Shown one piece after another: positions 8,988-17,738 of a stretch of DNA of 64,000 nucleotides. The notes under the pieces are model-generated. The model did not search any database. It was not told the origin of the DNA and saw nothing but the letters and a program-made list of their open reading frames with translations. Origin of the DNA: JAWHQP01 sp032586195. Lineage in GTDB: Bacteria > Pseudomonadota > Gammaproteobacteria > Enterobacterales > Pasteurellaceae. The translations under genes were made by a program, and so were the position numbers. The stretch lies in contig JAWHQP010000010.1 of NCBI GenBank assembly GCA_032586195.1, positions 1 to 64,000 on the forward strand, given 5' to 3'. How positions within the stretch are numbered: the first letter of the stretch is position 1; each line of letters opens with the position of its first letter.

Positions 8988-10655
8988 CTATCCCTCACAA
9001 CTACTACAGCTGAGCAAATTACGGTTGAATACCTGGGCGGCACTCATGCTGTATTGGTAATAGATGGATTTAAGCCCTAATTCTTCCGCGGTAAGATAGA
9101 GCCGGTTCAAATCACGGGCCGGGGTGGATGGGTGGACCATGATGTTAATGCTCTGCCCTTGATCGATATATTGCTGGCGTTGAGCAGCTTGTTGGATCAC
9201 GCTGAGCTGGCTGATTTCCGAAAAAGTTTTGAACACGTTTTTTTCTTCTTCGCTTAATTGACTGAGGTGCTGCACAGAACCGTCATTGTGTAAAATGCTG
9301 TCCCAAATGTCTTCCGTATCCAAGCCTTTTTGCTGCAATAATTTCACCAGGAACGGATTCTTATAAGTGGTTTTGATCTTGGCTAAATCCTTCACATAGT
9401 AGTTGGACTTGAACGGTTCTACCGAAGGGGAAACACTACCTAAAATAAAACTGCTGGATTTAGTCGGGGCAATGCTGAGCAAGGTCGTATTGCGGCGACC
9501 GTAACCTTTCAGTATTTCAGGCTCACCAAAACGTTTTGCCAGTTCCTGCGAGGCTTGCAGGGTTTTCTCTTTCAATAATTTGAAAATCTGATTATTTTTT
9601 TGCATAGCGGCAAAACTATCAAAAGCAATGTGGTTGGCTTGCAAATAACTGTGCCAACCCAGCACGCCCAACCCTAATGCACGATGACGGACGGCAAAGC
9701 GATGAGCCCGGTGCAGATAAGGAATATCTTTACTTTTTTCGATAAACTCTCCCATTACCACATCTAAAAATTGGATGAGCGTTTCCACCGCGTCGGTATC
9801 TTTCCATTCATCAAAATAAAGCAGATTCATGGAAGACAAACAGCACACAAAACTTTCTTCCGCCTGCGATGGCAACATGATTTCCGTGCATAAATTAGAG
9901 GCATGAATCACCATATTTTTATCTTTATACACATCCGGTCGCCCCGCATTGGCGTTATCCTTGAAGAACAGATAAGGGATGCCCGTTTCCGTTTTGCGTT
10001 GCAGCAATTTTGCCCATAACCGACGTTTATAGACATCACCCGCTTTCATAGACTCCAGCCAATCGTGCCCGACGCACACACCGTAGTACATGAGTTGAAT
10101 CGGGTTGCCTTCGGTATGAATATCCAACCATTCTTCGATATCGCCATGTTCAATATCAATATAGCCCGCGAATTGCCCCTTGCGTGACGTGCCCTGTGAA
10201 ATTACGTCAATCACGGTATCGAACAGCTTACTGAAATTAAAGGATCCGTCCGATTTGCCGTTATTGCGGATTACGCTGCCGCGCGGACGGATATCGCCAA
10301 AATAAGCGGAAGTGCCGCCGCCGATTTTGCTCATCATGCCCACTTCTGCCACGGTGCTCATAATATCCTGAATGGAATCACCGATATAACTGCCGAAACA
10401 GGAAATCGGCAGACCTCGTTCTAAGCCGAAATTAGACCAAATCGGCGAAGACAGCGAAAAATAACCGCGCCCCATATAACGATAGAATTTATCGGCAAAG
10501 CCTTCAATTCCGAGCTTACGCTCGGCGTGTTCGGCAATGTAACGAATACGCTCCAGCGCGGTGGTGCCTTCCAATAAATAGCCGCGTTGTAAGAATAAAC
10601 GGCTGTCGTCATTAAGCCAGTGGAAGTCTGGACGTTCAGGATTAGAATAAGTCAT
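8988..10655 (-). CDS. nrdA: Ribonucleoside-diphosphate reductase, large (catalytic) subunit, short type without ATP cone
   Basis: Reduces NDPs to dNDPs. All catalytic elements of class I are visible: Cys86 (GLPISCFGS) and Cys271 or Cys272 as the redox pair, Asn254-Cys256-Glu258 (ASNLCTEI) around the thiyl radical, Tyr532-Tyr533 (IYYQYS) for radical transfer, and a C-terminal CSSC pair (550-553). At 555 residues it is about 200 shorter than E. coli NrdA (761) and starts close to the catalytic barrel, so the N-terminal ATP-cone is missing. The start lies inside the 3' end of nrdB (14-base overlap). It resembles the compact enzymes known from Bacteroidetes and phages; that grouping is from memory and needs a tree. 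Confidence 0.92.
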   Translation of the reverse strand: MTYSNPERPDFHWLNDDSRLFLQRGYLLEGTTALERIRYIAEHAERKLGIEGFADKFYRYMGRGYFSLSSPIWSNFGLERGLPISCFGSYIGDSIQDIMSTVAEVGMMSKIGGGTSAYFGDIRPRGSVIRNNGKSDGSFNFSKLFDTVIDVISQGTSRKGQFAGYIDIEHGDIEEWLDIHTEGNPIQLMYYGVCVGHDWLESMKAGDVYKRRLWAKLLQRKTETGIPYLFFKDNANAGRPDVYKDKNMVIHASNLCTEIMLPSQAEESFVCCLSSMNLLYFDEWKDTDAVETLIQFLDVVMGEFIEKSKDIPYLHRAHRFAVRHRALGLGVLGWHSYLQANHIAFDSFAAMQKNNQIFKLLKEKTLQASQELAKRFGEPEILKGYGRRNTTLLSIAPTKSSSFILGSVSPSVEPFKSNYYVKDLAKIKTTYKNPFLVKLLQQKGLDTEDIWDSILHNDGSVQHLSQLSEEEKNVFKTFSEISQLSVIQQAAQRQQYIDQGQSINIMVHPSTPARDLNRLYLTAEELGLKSIYYQYSMSAAQVFNRNLLSCSSCEG

Positions 10656-11619
10656 CGGCGGTAATCTGTTTCATTTTTTTGCTGTAATCGGTACTGCGTT
10701 TGTTGAAGAAATCCGTTTCCTTGGTGGAGAGAATTTCAATATCAAACCATTCGGTTTGGCGCAAGAGGTGGTTATCTACATGATAAGGAGCCTCTAATCC
10801 GAGTATGGTGAGAGAATTGTTGTAACGGTGGCGAATATAATTTTCCACCGTTTTAGCGGAAATAAAATCTAGATCGCCGCTTTCAAAAATCCAATTTAAA
10901 ATACCGCATTCCGCTTCAACCGCTTGATCCGCCAGTAATTTCAAATCGGTAAAAAATTGCTCGGTGAAGAGTTCACTGTGCTCTTCCCGCAAAATTTCAT
11001 ATAAAGCAATACCAAAGCGACCATGGATTTCTTCCTCTTTTGACGTTGCTTCCACCGCATTAGAAATGCCTTTAAACAAATTTTTGTGTTTATTGAAAGA
11101 CATTATGATCAGAAACTGTCCGAACAGAGAAATATGTTCCACAAAAAGAGAAAACATCACCAACGACAGCACAAAGCACTCTCGGCTTTGATCCTTATCC
11201 CGCATGAAATCCTCCATATAACGGATACGATTCATCAATGGTGTGAAATCGGAGAGTTGGGCGAACATATCGTTCAAGCCCAGTTTCTCCAGCAGAAACG
11301 AATAAGCGTCTTTGTGGCGGACTTCGCTTTCGGCAAAAGTACCACCCACATCATCAATTTCAGGCTTCGGAAAATAGCGGTACAAATCGCCCCAGAAACG
11401 CTTCACGTTAACTTCCACCTGGGAAATCGCCAGCATAGTACGGGTCAGTACCCGACGTTCATGAGGAGTGATAGCCGTTTTATAATCTTGAATATCGCCA
11501 GTGAAATTAAATTCAGTGTGCAACCAATAAGAATGGCGAATGGCATCTTTAAATTCCAACAGCTCAGGATATTCATAAGGCTTGATATTCAGGCGTTTTT
11601 CAAACAGGTTTCGTTTCAT
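10642..11619 (-). CDS. nrdB: Ribonucleoside-diphosphate reductase, small (radical) subunit
   Basis: The 325-residue ferritin-like protein supplies the radical to NrdA. Aligning by motif, the metal ligands appear to be Glu69 (QVE), Glu99 and His102 (ESEVRH), Glu161 (LFVEH), and Glu196 with His199 (EEEIH). The radical Tyr position four residues after the first His is kept (Tyr106). The first ligand is therefore Glu where E. coli NrdB has Asp84. No N-terminal ATP cone is fused. Order is nrdB before nrdA, the reverse of E. coli. Two NrdR-like boxes lie upstream. Confidence 0.92.
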   Translation of the reverse strand: MKRNLFEKRLNIKPYEYPELLEFKDAIRHSYWLHTEFNFTGDIQDYKTAITPHERRVLTRTMLAISQVEVNVKRFWGDLYRYFPKPEIDDVGGTFAESEVRHKDAYSFLLEKLGLNDMFAQLSDFTPLMNRIRYMEDFMRDKDQSRECFVLSLVMFSLFVEHISLFGQFLIIMSFNKHKNLFKGISNAVEATSKEEEIHGRFGIALYEILREEHSELFTEQFFTDLKLLADQAVEAECGILNWIFESGDLDFISAKTVENYIRHRYNNSLTILGLEAPYHVDNHLLRQTEWFDIEILSTKETDFFNKRSTDYSKKMKQITADDLF

Positions 11620-11685
11620 ATGGCTCCAATTTCCAATTAAAAACGATTTTCATTATATTAAAAATTAATATTTTGTAAATGAAAA

Positions 11686-11732
11686 ACACAACATATTGAT
11701 AATAATTTCAACAGCAACACAAAATATAGGGA
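11686..11732. promoter_or_regulatory. Pair of NrdR-like boxes upstream of nrdBA
   Basis: Box 1 at 11686-11701 (ACACAACATATTGATA) and box 2 at 11717-11732 (ACACAAAATATAGGGA) each resemble the NrdR consensus acaCwAtATaTwGtgt. Their starts are 31 bp apart, three helical turns, the spacing typical of NrdR box pairs. They are 67-113 bases upstream of the nrdB start. The right halves are degenerate. Confidence 0.6.
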
Positions 11733-11820
11733 TTTACTGTTTAAAATAACCGTTTGATTTAACGCATAATACCTCTATTTTTGTAGTGAATCCCTTGTAT
11801 AAAAAGAACACAAACTCCGC

Positions 11821-11826
11821 TATAAT
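11821..11826 (+). promoter_or_regulatory. Probable -10 box for the SirB2-like gene
   Basis: A perfect TATAAT hexamer sits 26 bases before the ATG at 11852. It makes the earlier in-frame ATGs (11786 and 11825) unlikely starts, because transcription would begin downstream of them. No convincing -35 at 17 bp is present. Confidence 0.5.
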
Positions 11827-11851
11827 GAATTTTTTTATTTGTGGGTTTAGT

Positions 11852-12199
11852 ATGGTCTCTGTTATTTATCTTCATGCCGTTTGTGCATTTCTAAGTTTGT
11901 TTCTTCTCATTATCCGTGCGGCAATGCAGCTGAATCAAAAAGATTGGCGGGCAATAAAACTGCTAAAAATAGCACCGCACTTGGTGGACACCTTACTGGT
12001 AGTGAGCGGGTTAGTTCTGTTGTTTGGTTTTATCCAAGGCGTTCCCGTTTGGATTATGGCGAAATTTGCGCTATTGGTGGTATATATTATTTTTTCCGCC
12101 AAATTCTTTAGTCGAAAAACTCAATTTCATAGCACCGCACATTTGCTGATTGCATCCTCCGCGTTTATTGCCGCCTTGTTGTTCGGTTACTTCCATTAA
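11852..12199 (+). CDS. SirB2-like small membrane protein
   Basis: The 115-residue protein has four hydrophobic segments (about 5-22, 42-62, 68-85, 95-113) and the family traits IYLHAVCAFLSL, a LLKIAPHLVDTLLV motif with a conserved His, and KFALLVVYIIF. The SirB name derives from Salmonella invasion-gene regulation, but the biochemical role is not established. The start at 11852 was chosen because the TATAAT lies between it and upstream in-frame ATGs. An exact USS (11974-11982) lies inside the gene. Confidence 0.75.
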   Translation: MVSVIYLHAVCAFLSLFLLIIRAAMQLNQKDWRAIKLLKIAPHLVDTLLVVSGLVLLFGFIQGVPVWIMAKFALLVVYIIFSAKFFSRKTQFHSTAHLLIASSAFIAALLFGYFH

Positions 12200-12205
12200 C
12201 CATAA

Positions 12206-12236
12206 AAAATGCCGAATCCTTACGATTCGGCATTTT
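12206..12236. terminator. Bidirectional terminator between SirB2-like gene and yciH
   Basis: AAAATGCCGAATC (12206-12218) pairs with GATTCGGCATTTT (12224-12236) around a CTTAC loop. A- and T-runs at both ends suit termination of the two convergent genes. Confidence 0.88.
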
Positions 12237-12256
12237 GGTATACAATAGCTTTAAAT

Positions 12257-12577
12257 TCATCCACCCGCCAGTTTTACCGTGAATCCCTTTTGTTCTAACA
12301 GCCGTTTGAGCAAATCTCGTTTTTCCCCTTGAATTTCAATGGTACCTTGCTTAACGGAACCGCCGCAGCCGCAGCGTTTTTTCAATTCGGCGGCAAGTTT
12401 TTTCAGCTCGTCATCTGTCAAATCCAAGCCGGTGATAACGCTCACGCCGCTACCCTTGCGACCGCTGGTCTGGCGTTGAATACGCACTATTCCGTCACCT
12501 TTCGGGCGAACTGCCTGTGGCGTTGGCTGGCTAATTCGGCCGGTTTCCGTGGAATAAATCAAAGTTGAATCTGTCAT
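12257..12577 (-). CDS. yciH: SUI1-family translation factor YciH
   Basis: The 106-residue protein carries the SUI1/eIF1-like domain in its C-terminal two thirds, with RKGSGVSVITGLDLTDDEL, the KKRCGCGGSVK motif and a terminal RDLLKRLLEQKGFTVKLAGG stretch. In enterobacteria YciH influences initiation fidelity and translation of some mRNAs. Its ATG overlaps the pyrF stop (TAATG), as in the E. coli pyrF-yciH pair, so it is translated from the same message. Confidence 0.92.
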   Translation of the reverse strand: MTDSTLIYSTETGRISQPTPQAVRPKGDGIVRIQRQTSGRKGSGVSVITGLDLTDDELKKLAAELKKRCGCGGSVKQGTIEIQGEKRDLLKRLLEQKGFTVKLAGG

Positions 12578-13281
12578 TATGCACCTAAATTCGCGATGGA
12601 ATTGTTAATGGAACGCAGTACTTCCGCCGGATTGCTCGATTGCGTAATCGGACGCCCAATCACAAGATAATCGGCGCCGGCCTCAATTGCTGCCGGTGGT
12701 GTCATCACGCGACGTTGATCACCAAATTCACTACCCACAGGGCGAATACCCGGGGTAACTAATTTAAAGTCTTTGCCCAAGTGCTGGCGCAAAATTTCCA
12801 CTTCCTGCGGCGAGCAAACCACGCCATCTAAACCGGCACGTTGAGTCAAGTGAGCCAGGCGAATAACCTGTTCCATCGGCGAGGCGTTAATGCCGATTTG
12901 TAATAAATCTAAATCTTCCATGCTGGTAAGAACGGTAACACCGATTAACAAGGGCTTATCATTACCATACGGTTCCAAGATTTTGCGGGCTTCTTCCATC
13001 ATACGTAAGCCGCCGCTGGCATGCAAATCCACCATCCAAACCCCTAAATCCGCCGCAGAGCGTACCGCTCTTGCCACAGTGTTCGGAATATCATGGTATT
13101 TCAAATCAAGAAACACATCAAAATTACGTTGATGCAGTTGTTTAACAAAATTAGTGCCTAAAGTGGTAAACATTTCTTTACCAACCTTCAAACGGCATTG
13201 GCTTGGATCAATTTGATCCACTAAACTCAAAGCTTCCGCCTCGGTTTCATAATCTAATGCAACAATAATTTTACTGTTCAT
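12577..13281 (-). CDS. pyrF: Orotidine 5'-phosphate decarboxylase
   Basis: Last step of UMP synthesis. The 234-residue TIM barrel shows the catalytic FLDLKYHDIPNTV motif (about 58-70, with the Asp-Lys-Asp tetrad residues), the VDLHASGG strand and the phosphate-binding GIRPVGSEFGDQRRV and DYLVIGRPIT segments. It follows lapB by 23 bases and overlaps yciH by one base, preserving the lapA-lapB-pyrF-yciH order known from E. coli. Confidence 0.96.
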   Translation of the reverse strand: MNSKIIVALDYETEAEALSLVDQIDPSQCRLKVGKEMFTTLGTNFVKQLHQRNFDVFLDLKYHDIPNTVARAVRSAADLGVWMVDLHASGGLRMMEEARKILEPYGNDKPLLIGVTVLTSMEDLDLLQIGINASPMEQVIRLAHLTQRAGLDGVVCSPQEVEILRQHLGKDFKLVTPGIRPVGSEFGDQRRVMTPPAAIEAGADYLVIGRPITQSSNPAEVLRSINNSIANLGA

Positions 13282-13304
13282 TGCTAATATCCTTTCTATT
13301 TATG

Positions 13305-14498
13305 CTAATTATTCGAATCCAGACCACGAATCGGTTTTACTTTTTCCCATTGCCGGCACGAAGGGCAGCACCACATTAATTTGTGGCTTTGATAACCACA
13401 ATTGGTACAGCGATAATCAAAGCCTTGTTTAATGCGTTCGCCCACCAATTTATGCAACAAAATCAAGCTGTCTTTGCCGCGGCCACGCTCCGCGTCATCC
13501 ACTTGATATTGAATAAAGCGATGGAATAAAAACAGGCTCGGATTTTTATTTAACTGCTGATAAAGATTATTCTGCGCCGCGGCGCGACCATCCTTTTCCT
13601 CAACTAAATCCGTCAGAGCAAGATCAACACTGCTATTTTTATTGGTTTGGCTTGCCCGAATCAAGAAGAGCTCATAGTTATCACGATGTCCCAATTTATC
13701 ATAACACTCCTTTAATTGCGGCAGCACCTCACCGATATAGCTGGTATTTTGCTCAAGAACATGTTCAAGAACGGGCACGGCTTCCGCATAATCCTGTTTA
13801 GCAATCAACAAATCACCTAATAACATAGAAGCTCGTACACAACTCGGCGACACGTTCAAGGCTTGCCGTAATATATCCTCCGGTTTCTCTTTGCCGTCTG
13901 GAGCAAGCGTATTTGCGTATTCACAATAAAATTGAGCCAGTTCGATATTATCTTCACGGGGGGAAATTTTAGCTAATTTCTCAGCCACATTGACGGCTTT
14001 CTTCCATTCTTTCGTTTTTTGATAAATTACAGCCAACTGCTGTAATGCACCTTCGGCAAAATCCGGCTCATCTACCAGCATAATATAGATATGTTCCGCC
14101 CGATCAAAGAATCCTACCGCCATAAAATCCTTTGCAAGTTGTTGTTTTGCCAGTAATTTCTGTTCAAAGGAATAATTCGGGCTGCGATCCAGCCCTTGAT
14201 GAATACGCAAAGCCCGATCCACCTCACCACGAGAGCGGAACAGATTACCGAGCGTTAATTCGGCTTCAAACTGTGACTGTTGATCAATATCATTTTCGGC
14301 TTCCTGTTTCTGCAGCATATCCAAGAACAAATCCACCGCTTTTTCAGTTTGATGGGATAACAGAAAATTCACCCCCGTCACATAATCGCGCGAGAGCTTA
14401 TTACTCACATCTTCCTGATCTTTTTTAGCACTGCGATGCCCCATATACCAGCCGTAGGCAGCAGCAATCGGTAAAAGCAGAAAGAGTAATTCAAGCAT
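13305..14498 (-). CDS. lapB: LPS assembly protein LapB (YciM)
   Basis: An inner-membrane-anchored TPR protein that, with FtsH, controls LpxC turnover and lipopolysaccharide synthesis. The 397 residues comprise an N-terminal membrane anchor (about 2-18), a string of TPR-like helices (about 35-330, e.g. ELTLGNLFRSRGEVDRALRI) and a C-terminal rubredoxin-like zinc site with CTNCGYQ and CCPSCRQW. The start overlaps the lapA stop by one base. Confidence 0.93.
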   Translation of the reverse strand: MLELLFLLLPIAAAYGWYMGHRSAKKDQEDVSNKLSRDYVTGVNFLLSHQTEKAVDLFLDMLQKQEAENDIDQQSQFEAELTLGNLFRSRGEVDRALRIHQGLDRSPNYSFEQKLLAKQQLAKDFMAVGFFDRAEHIYIMLVDEPDFAEGALQQLAVIYQKTKEWKKAVNVAEKLAKISPREDNIELAQFYCEYANTLAPDGKEKPEDILRQALNVSPSCVRASMLLGDLLIAKQDYAEAVPVLEHVLEQNTSYIGEVLPQLKECYDKLGHRDNYELFLIRASQTNKNSSVDLALTDLVEEKDGRAAAQNNLYQQLNKNPSLFLFHRFIQYQVDDAERGRGKDSLILLHKLVGERIKQGFDYRCTNCGYQSHKLMWCCPSCRQWEKVKPIRGLDSNN

Positions 14499-14794
14499 TA
14501 TTGGGCAGCCTTATCCCGACTGGTGGTAAGTTCGTTTATTTGCAAAGTTTGACGTTTAACCTGGCGGGTTAGTGCAAGATTTTTGAGTTTTAGTTTAATA
14601 TAAAAGAAACCTGTAATGAGCCAACCTAAAATCAAACCTAAACCAAACAGAACGGCAACCAGGGAAGAGAGCTGTAATTCGCTTTGTGCCACAATATAGT
14701 TAAATGTAATTATCTGATCATTATTTGCACCCACAGTAATAGCAACGAGCACAATAGCAATCACAATAATAAAACCCAAAATGTATTTAATCAT
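14498..14794 (-). CDS. lapA: LPS assembly protein LapA (YciS)
   Basis: The 98-residue protein has two membrane helices (about 3-22 and 42-66) joined by a short periplasmic stretch, then a basic, probably coiled-coil tail (LKNLALTRQVKRQTLQINEL). It is co-encoded and coupled with lapB. Family knowledge places it as LapB's partner in LPS regulation. Confidence 0.88.
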   Translation of the reverse strand: MIKYILGFIIVIAIVLVAITVGANNDQIITFNYIVAQSELQLSSLVAVLFGLGLILGWLITGFFYIKLKLKNLALTRQVKRQTLQINELTTSRDKAAQ

Positions 14795-14833
14795 ACCGAA
14801 TACCCCTTAAATCCAAGTTGGTTTCATTATGCC

Positions 14834-14873
14834 AAAAATAAAAACAAAAAACGACACGTTTAAGTGTCGTTTT
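14834..14873 (-). terminator. Terminator after ihfB
   Basis: ACGACAC (14851-14857) pairs with GTGTCGT (14864-14870). On the minus strand the stem is followed by a T-rich tract (TTTTTTGTTTTT), so it ends the ihfB transcript before lapA. Confidence 0.82.
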
Positions 14874-14903
14874 GCCCGTAATTTGAGTTAAATCAGAGGA
14901 AAT

Positions 14904-15182
14904 TTAGAAATCTACCCGCTCACGCAATTCTTTACCCGCTTTAAAGTGCGGTACACATTTTGAGTCTAATTTGACCTGTTCGCCTGTTTTAGGATTGCGG
15001 CCCAGACGCGGTTGGCGAAAATGCAATGAAAAACTGCCAAATCCACGAATTTCAATACGATCGCCTGATTCCAGCGCCTCAGACATATGTTCTAAAATTG
15101 CTTTTACTGAATTTTCGACAGCTTTCACAGGAATAGAATTGTTCTTTTCAATTAACGCTTCAATAAGTTCTGATTTCGTCAT
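14904..15182 (-). CDS. ihfB: Integration host factor beta subunit
   Basis: A DNA-bending nucleoid protein that pairs with IhfA. The 92 residues match the DNABII family: MTKSELIEALIEK start, DRIEIRGFGSFSLHFRQPR, the RNPKTGE beta-arm tip with the intercalating Pro, and a terminal FKAGKELRERV helix. It follows rpsA as in many gamma-proteobacteria. The sequence is IHF-beta rather than HU because of the SFSLHFRQPRLGRNPKTG arm. An exact USS (14944-14952) lies in the coding region. Confidence 0.95.
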   Translation of the reverse strand: MTKSELIEALIEKNNSIPVKAVENSVKAILEHMSEALESGDRIEIRGFGSFSLHFRQPRLGRNPKTGEQVKLDSKCVPHFKAGKELRERVDF

Positions 15183-15265
15183 AATGCAATCCTTAATGAC
15201 AGCGAATCAACATAATGACTTAAATTAAATAATTATGTTGTATCACTTATGCTTAAAAGATATAA

Positions 15266-15286
15266 CTGGCGTGTAAAACACGCCAG
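15266..15286 (-). terminator. Hairpin between rpsA and ihfB
   Basis: CTGGCGTG and CACGCCAG form a perfect 8-bp stem with a TAAAA loop. On the minus strand only a weak T tract follows, so it may attenuate read-through from rpsA into ihfB rather than stop it. Confidence 0.6.
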
Positions 15287-15308
15287 CTTTAATAATCAGT
15301 GAATAAAA

Positions 15309-16958
15309 TTACTCACCTTTAGCAGCTTTGAATGCTTCAGCCATTGCATTCGGAATAGCAACATCTTCCTGTTTGTTATTCACGCTTGCAACCGCCGCCG
15401 CTTCTTCAGCTTGGTCTTTCGCACGTACAGATAAGTGAACGATACGGGCTTTACGATCTACACCGGTATATTTCGCTTCAACCACATCACCGGCATTCAC
15501 TTCGTCAGTTAAATCCGCTGCACGGATGTAACCTTCCACACCGCCGTCCAATTCGACTTTGGCGCCTTTAGCGTCAGCTTCAACAACTTTAGCACTTAAT
15601 ACAGCACCTTTTTTATTCACGGCAACGAAATTGTTGAACGGATCTTCTTCAAGTTGTTTAATACCTAAGGAAATACGTTCTTTAGCAGAATCGACCTGCA
15701 ATACCACTGCGGCAACTTCATCACCTTTTTTATAGTTACGCACGGCTTCTTCACCCGGAATATTCCAGGAAATATCGGACAAGTGAACCAAACCGTCAAT
15801 GCCACCTTCAAGACCGATGAATATACCGAAATCAGTGATCGATTTAATTTTACCTTCAACTTTATCGCCTTTGCTGTGAGTCTCGGCAAATTGTAACCAC
15901 GGGTTAGGCTTGCATTGTTTTAAACCTAAAGAAATACGACGACGTTCTTCATCAATTTCTAACACCATCACTTCAACGGTATCGCCTAAGCTCACCACTT
16001 TAGACGGGTGAATGTTTTTGTTTGTCCAATCCATTTCCGAAACGTGAACCAAACCTTCAACGCCATCTAAGATCTCAACGAAACAACCGTAGTCGGTCAA
16101 ATTAGTCACTTTACCGGTTAATTTGCTGCCGACCGGATGATTTTGAGCGATTTCAACCCAAGGATCCTGACCCAGCTGTTTTAAGCCCAAAGATACGCGC
16201 GTACGATCTTTGTCAAATTTCAATACCTTAACCGTGATTTCATCACCTACATTCACGATTTCGCTTGGATGTTTAACGCGTTTCCAAGCCATATCAGTGA
16301 TGTGTAATAAACCGTCAACACCGCCTAAATCAACGAATGCACCGTAGTCCGTTAAGTTTTTAACGGTACCTTTCACTTCGGCGCCTTCGGCAAGGTTCGC
16401 TAAGATTTCTTCGCGATCCTGGCTGTTTTCCGATTCGATTACCGCGCGACGGGAAACAACGACATTGTTGCGTTTCTGGTCTAATTTAATGACTTTAAAT
16501 TCTAATTCTTTACCTTCAAGATGTAAGGTATCGCGTACCGGACGCGTATCTACCAATGAACCCGGTAAGAATGCGCGAACACCGTTTAACTCAACTGTGA
16601 AACCACCTTTCACTTTACCGTTGATTAAACCGACAACAGTTGCCTGCTCTTCGTATGCTTTTTCCAATTCAATCCAAGATTCGTGACGAACGGCTTTTTC
16701 ACGAGAAAGTTTAGTTTCGCCGAAACCGTCTTCCACGGCGTCTAACGCTACGTTTACCACATCACCGACTTTAACTTCTAATTCACCTTGTGCATTTAAA
16801 AATTCTTCAACGGGAATTGCGGATTCTGATTTTAGACCGGCGTCAACAAGCACAAAGCCTTTCTGGATAGCAACAACAGTACCGCTAACGATTGAACCTT
16901 GACGGGTTTCAAGTTCTTTTAATGATTCTTCAAAGAGTTGAGCAAAAGATTCTGACAT
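15309..16958 (-). CDS. rpsA: 30S ribosomal protein S1
   Basis: S1 brings mRNA to the ribosome. The 549 residues contain six S1 RNA-binding repeats, visible as repeated GxVxxxxxxGxFVxL-type units (VKNLTDYGAFVDLGGVDGL, VTNLTDYGCFVEILDGVEGL, IKSITDFGIFIGLEGGIDGL). It lies between cmk and ihfB, the standard arrangement. The ATG is preceded by a modest GAAG ribosome site, consistent with the usual autogenous control of S1, which is not demonstrated here. Confidence 0.98.
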   Translation of the reverse strand: MSESFAQLFEESLKELETRQGSIVSGTVVAIQKGFVLVDAGLKSESAIPVEEFLNAQGELEVKVGDVVNVALDAVEDGFGETKLSREKAVRHESWIELEKAYEEQATVVGLINGKVKGGFTVELNGVRAFLPGSLVDTRPVRDTLHLEGKELEFKVIKLDQKRNNVVVSRRAVIESENSQDREEILANLAEGAEVKGTVKNLTDYGAFVDLGGVDGLLHITDMAWKRVKHPSEIVNVGDEITVKVLKFDKDRTRVSLGLKQLGQDPWVEIAQNHPVGSKLTGKVTNLTDYGCFVEILDGVEGLVHVSEMDWTNKNIHPSKVVSLGDTVEVMVLEIDEERRRISLGLKQCKPNPWLQFAETHSKGDKVEGKIKSITDFGIFIGLEGGIDGLVHLSDISWNIPGEEAVRNYKKGDEVAAVVLQVDSAKERISLGIKQLEEDPFNNFVAVNKKGAVLSAKVVEADAKGAKVELDGGVEGYIRAADLTDEVNAGDVVEAKYTGVDRKARIVHLSVRAKDQAEEAAAVASVNNKQEDVAIPNAMAEAFKAAKGE

Positions 16959-17057
16959 AAATTAATCTTCTAAAATGTTAATAACGTCCACCTTTAATCC
17001 ATTATAAAGTGGGGCTGATAATAAACGTTTATCCATCCATGCATAAACGGGGTTAAA

Positions 17058-17738
17058 CTAATTTAAACCGAGACGCTGCCGAATATAGGCTAAGGCCCGT
17101 GCAATCACTTCATCAATGCTTAGCTCGGTACTATCCAGCAACAGCGCATCTTCGGCCGGTTTTAACGGCGCAACGGCACGATTTCTATCACGGTAATCCC
17201 GATCCTTAATCTCGGTTAAAATCTGCGCAAAGTTACCATTAATTCCTTTATTTTGCAACTGTTTAAGCCGTCTTTTTGCTCTTTCTTCCGCACCGGCATC
17301 TAAAAACAGCTTCACTTGAGCCTGCGGAAACACAATCGTACCCATATCGCGTCCATCCGCGATCAGCCCTTCTCCCGTGGCGAAATCCCGCTGACGCTGC
17401 AGCAAGGCTGCGCGTACTTGTGGAAAGACTGCGACCTTGGAAGCGGCGGCCGCCACCTCCTGTGTGCGGATTTGAGCACTGACATTTTCGCCGTCCAGAA
17501 TAATCTGCACTTCTCCTTGCCGAGGCTCAAACCGAATACTTAACCCGCGCGCTAATTCGGCCAATGCGGCTTCATTATCCAACGCCACCCGCTGTTTTAA
17601 CGCCGCCAACGCCGTTACACGATAAATCGCCCCGCTATCCAATAAGTTAAATCCCAGTTTCTCAGCCAAAGCGTAACACAAGGTGCCTTTCCCCGCCCCA
17701 CTCGGTCCGTCCACCGTAATCACAATATTTTTGTTCAT
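17058..17738 (-). CDS. cmk: Cytidylate kinase
   Basis: Phosphorylates CMP and dCMP. The 226-residue P-loop kinase shows VDGPSGAGKGTLCYALAEKLGF (P-loop near 12-20), the DSGAIYR substrate segment, GLIADGRDMGTIVFPQA, and the lid Arg-rich RDYRDRNRAVAPLKPA. It is 99 bases upstream of rpsA in the same direction. The start follows AGAG. Confidence 0.96.
   Translation of the reverse strand: MNKNIVITVDGPSGAGKGTLCYALAEKLGFNLLDSGAIYRVTALAALKQRVALDNEAALAELARGLSIRFEPRQGEVQIILDGENVSAQIRTQEVAAAASKVAVFPQVRAALLQRQRDFATGEGLIADGRDMGTIVFPQAQVKLFLDAGAEERAKRRLKQLQNKGINGNFAQILTEIKDRDYRDRNRAVAPLKPAEDALLLDSTELSIDEVIARALAYIRQRLGLN

Noticed and set aside
11086..11640. 184-codon plus-strand frame inside nrdB
   Set aside because: Antisense to nrdB, no ribosome site and no family resemblance.
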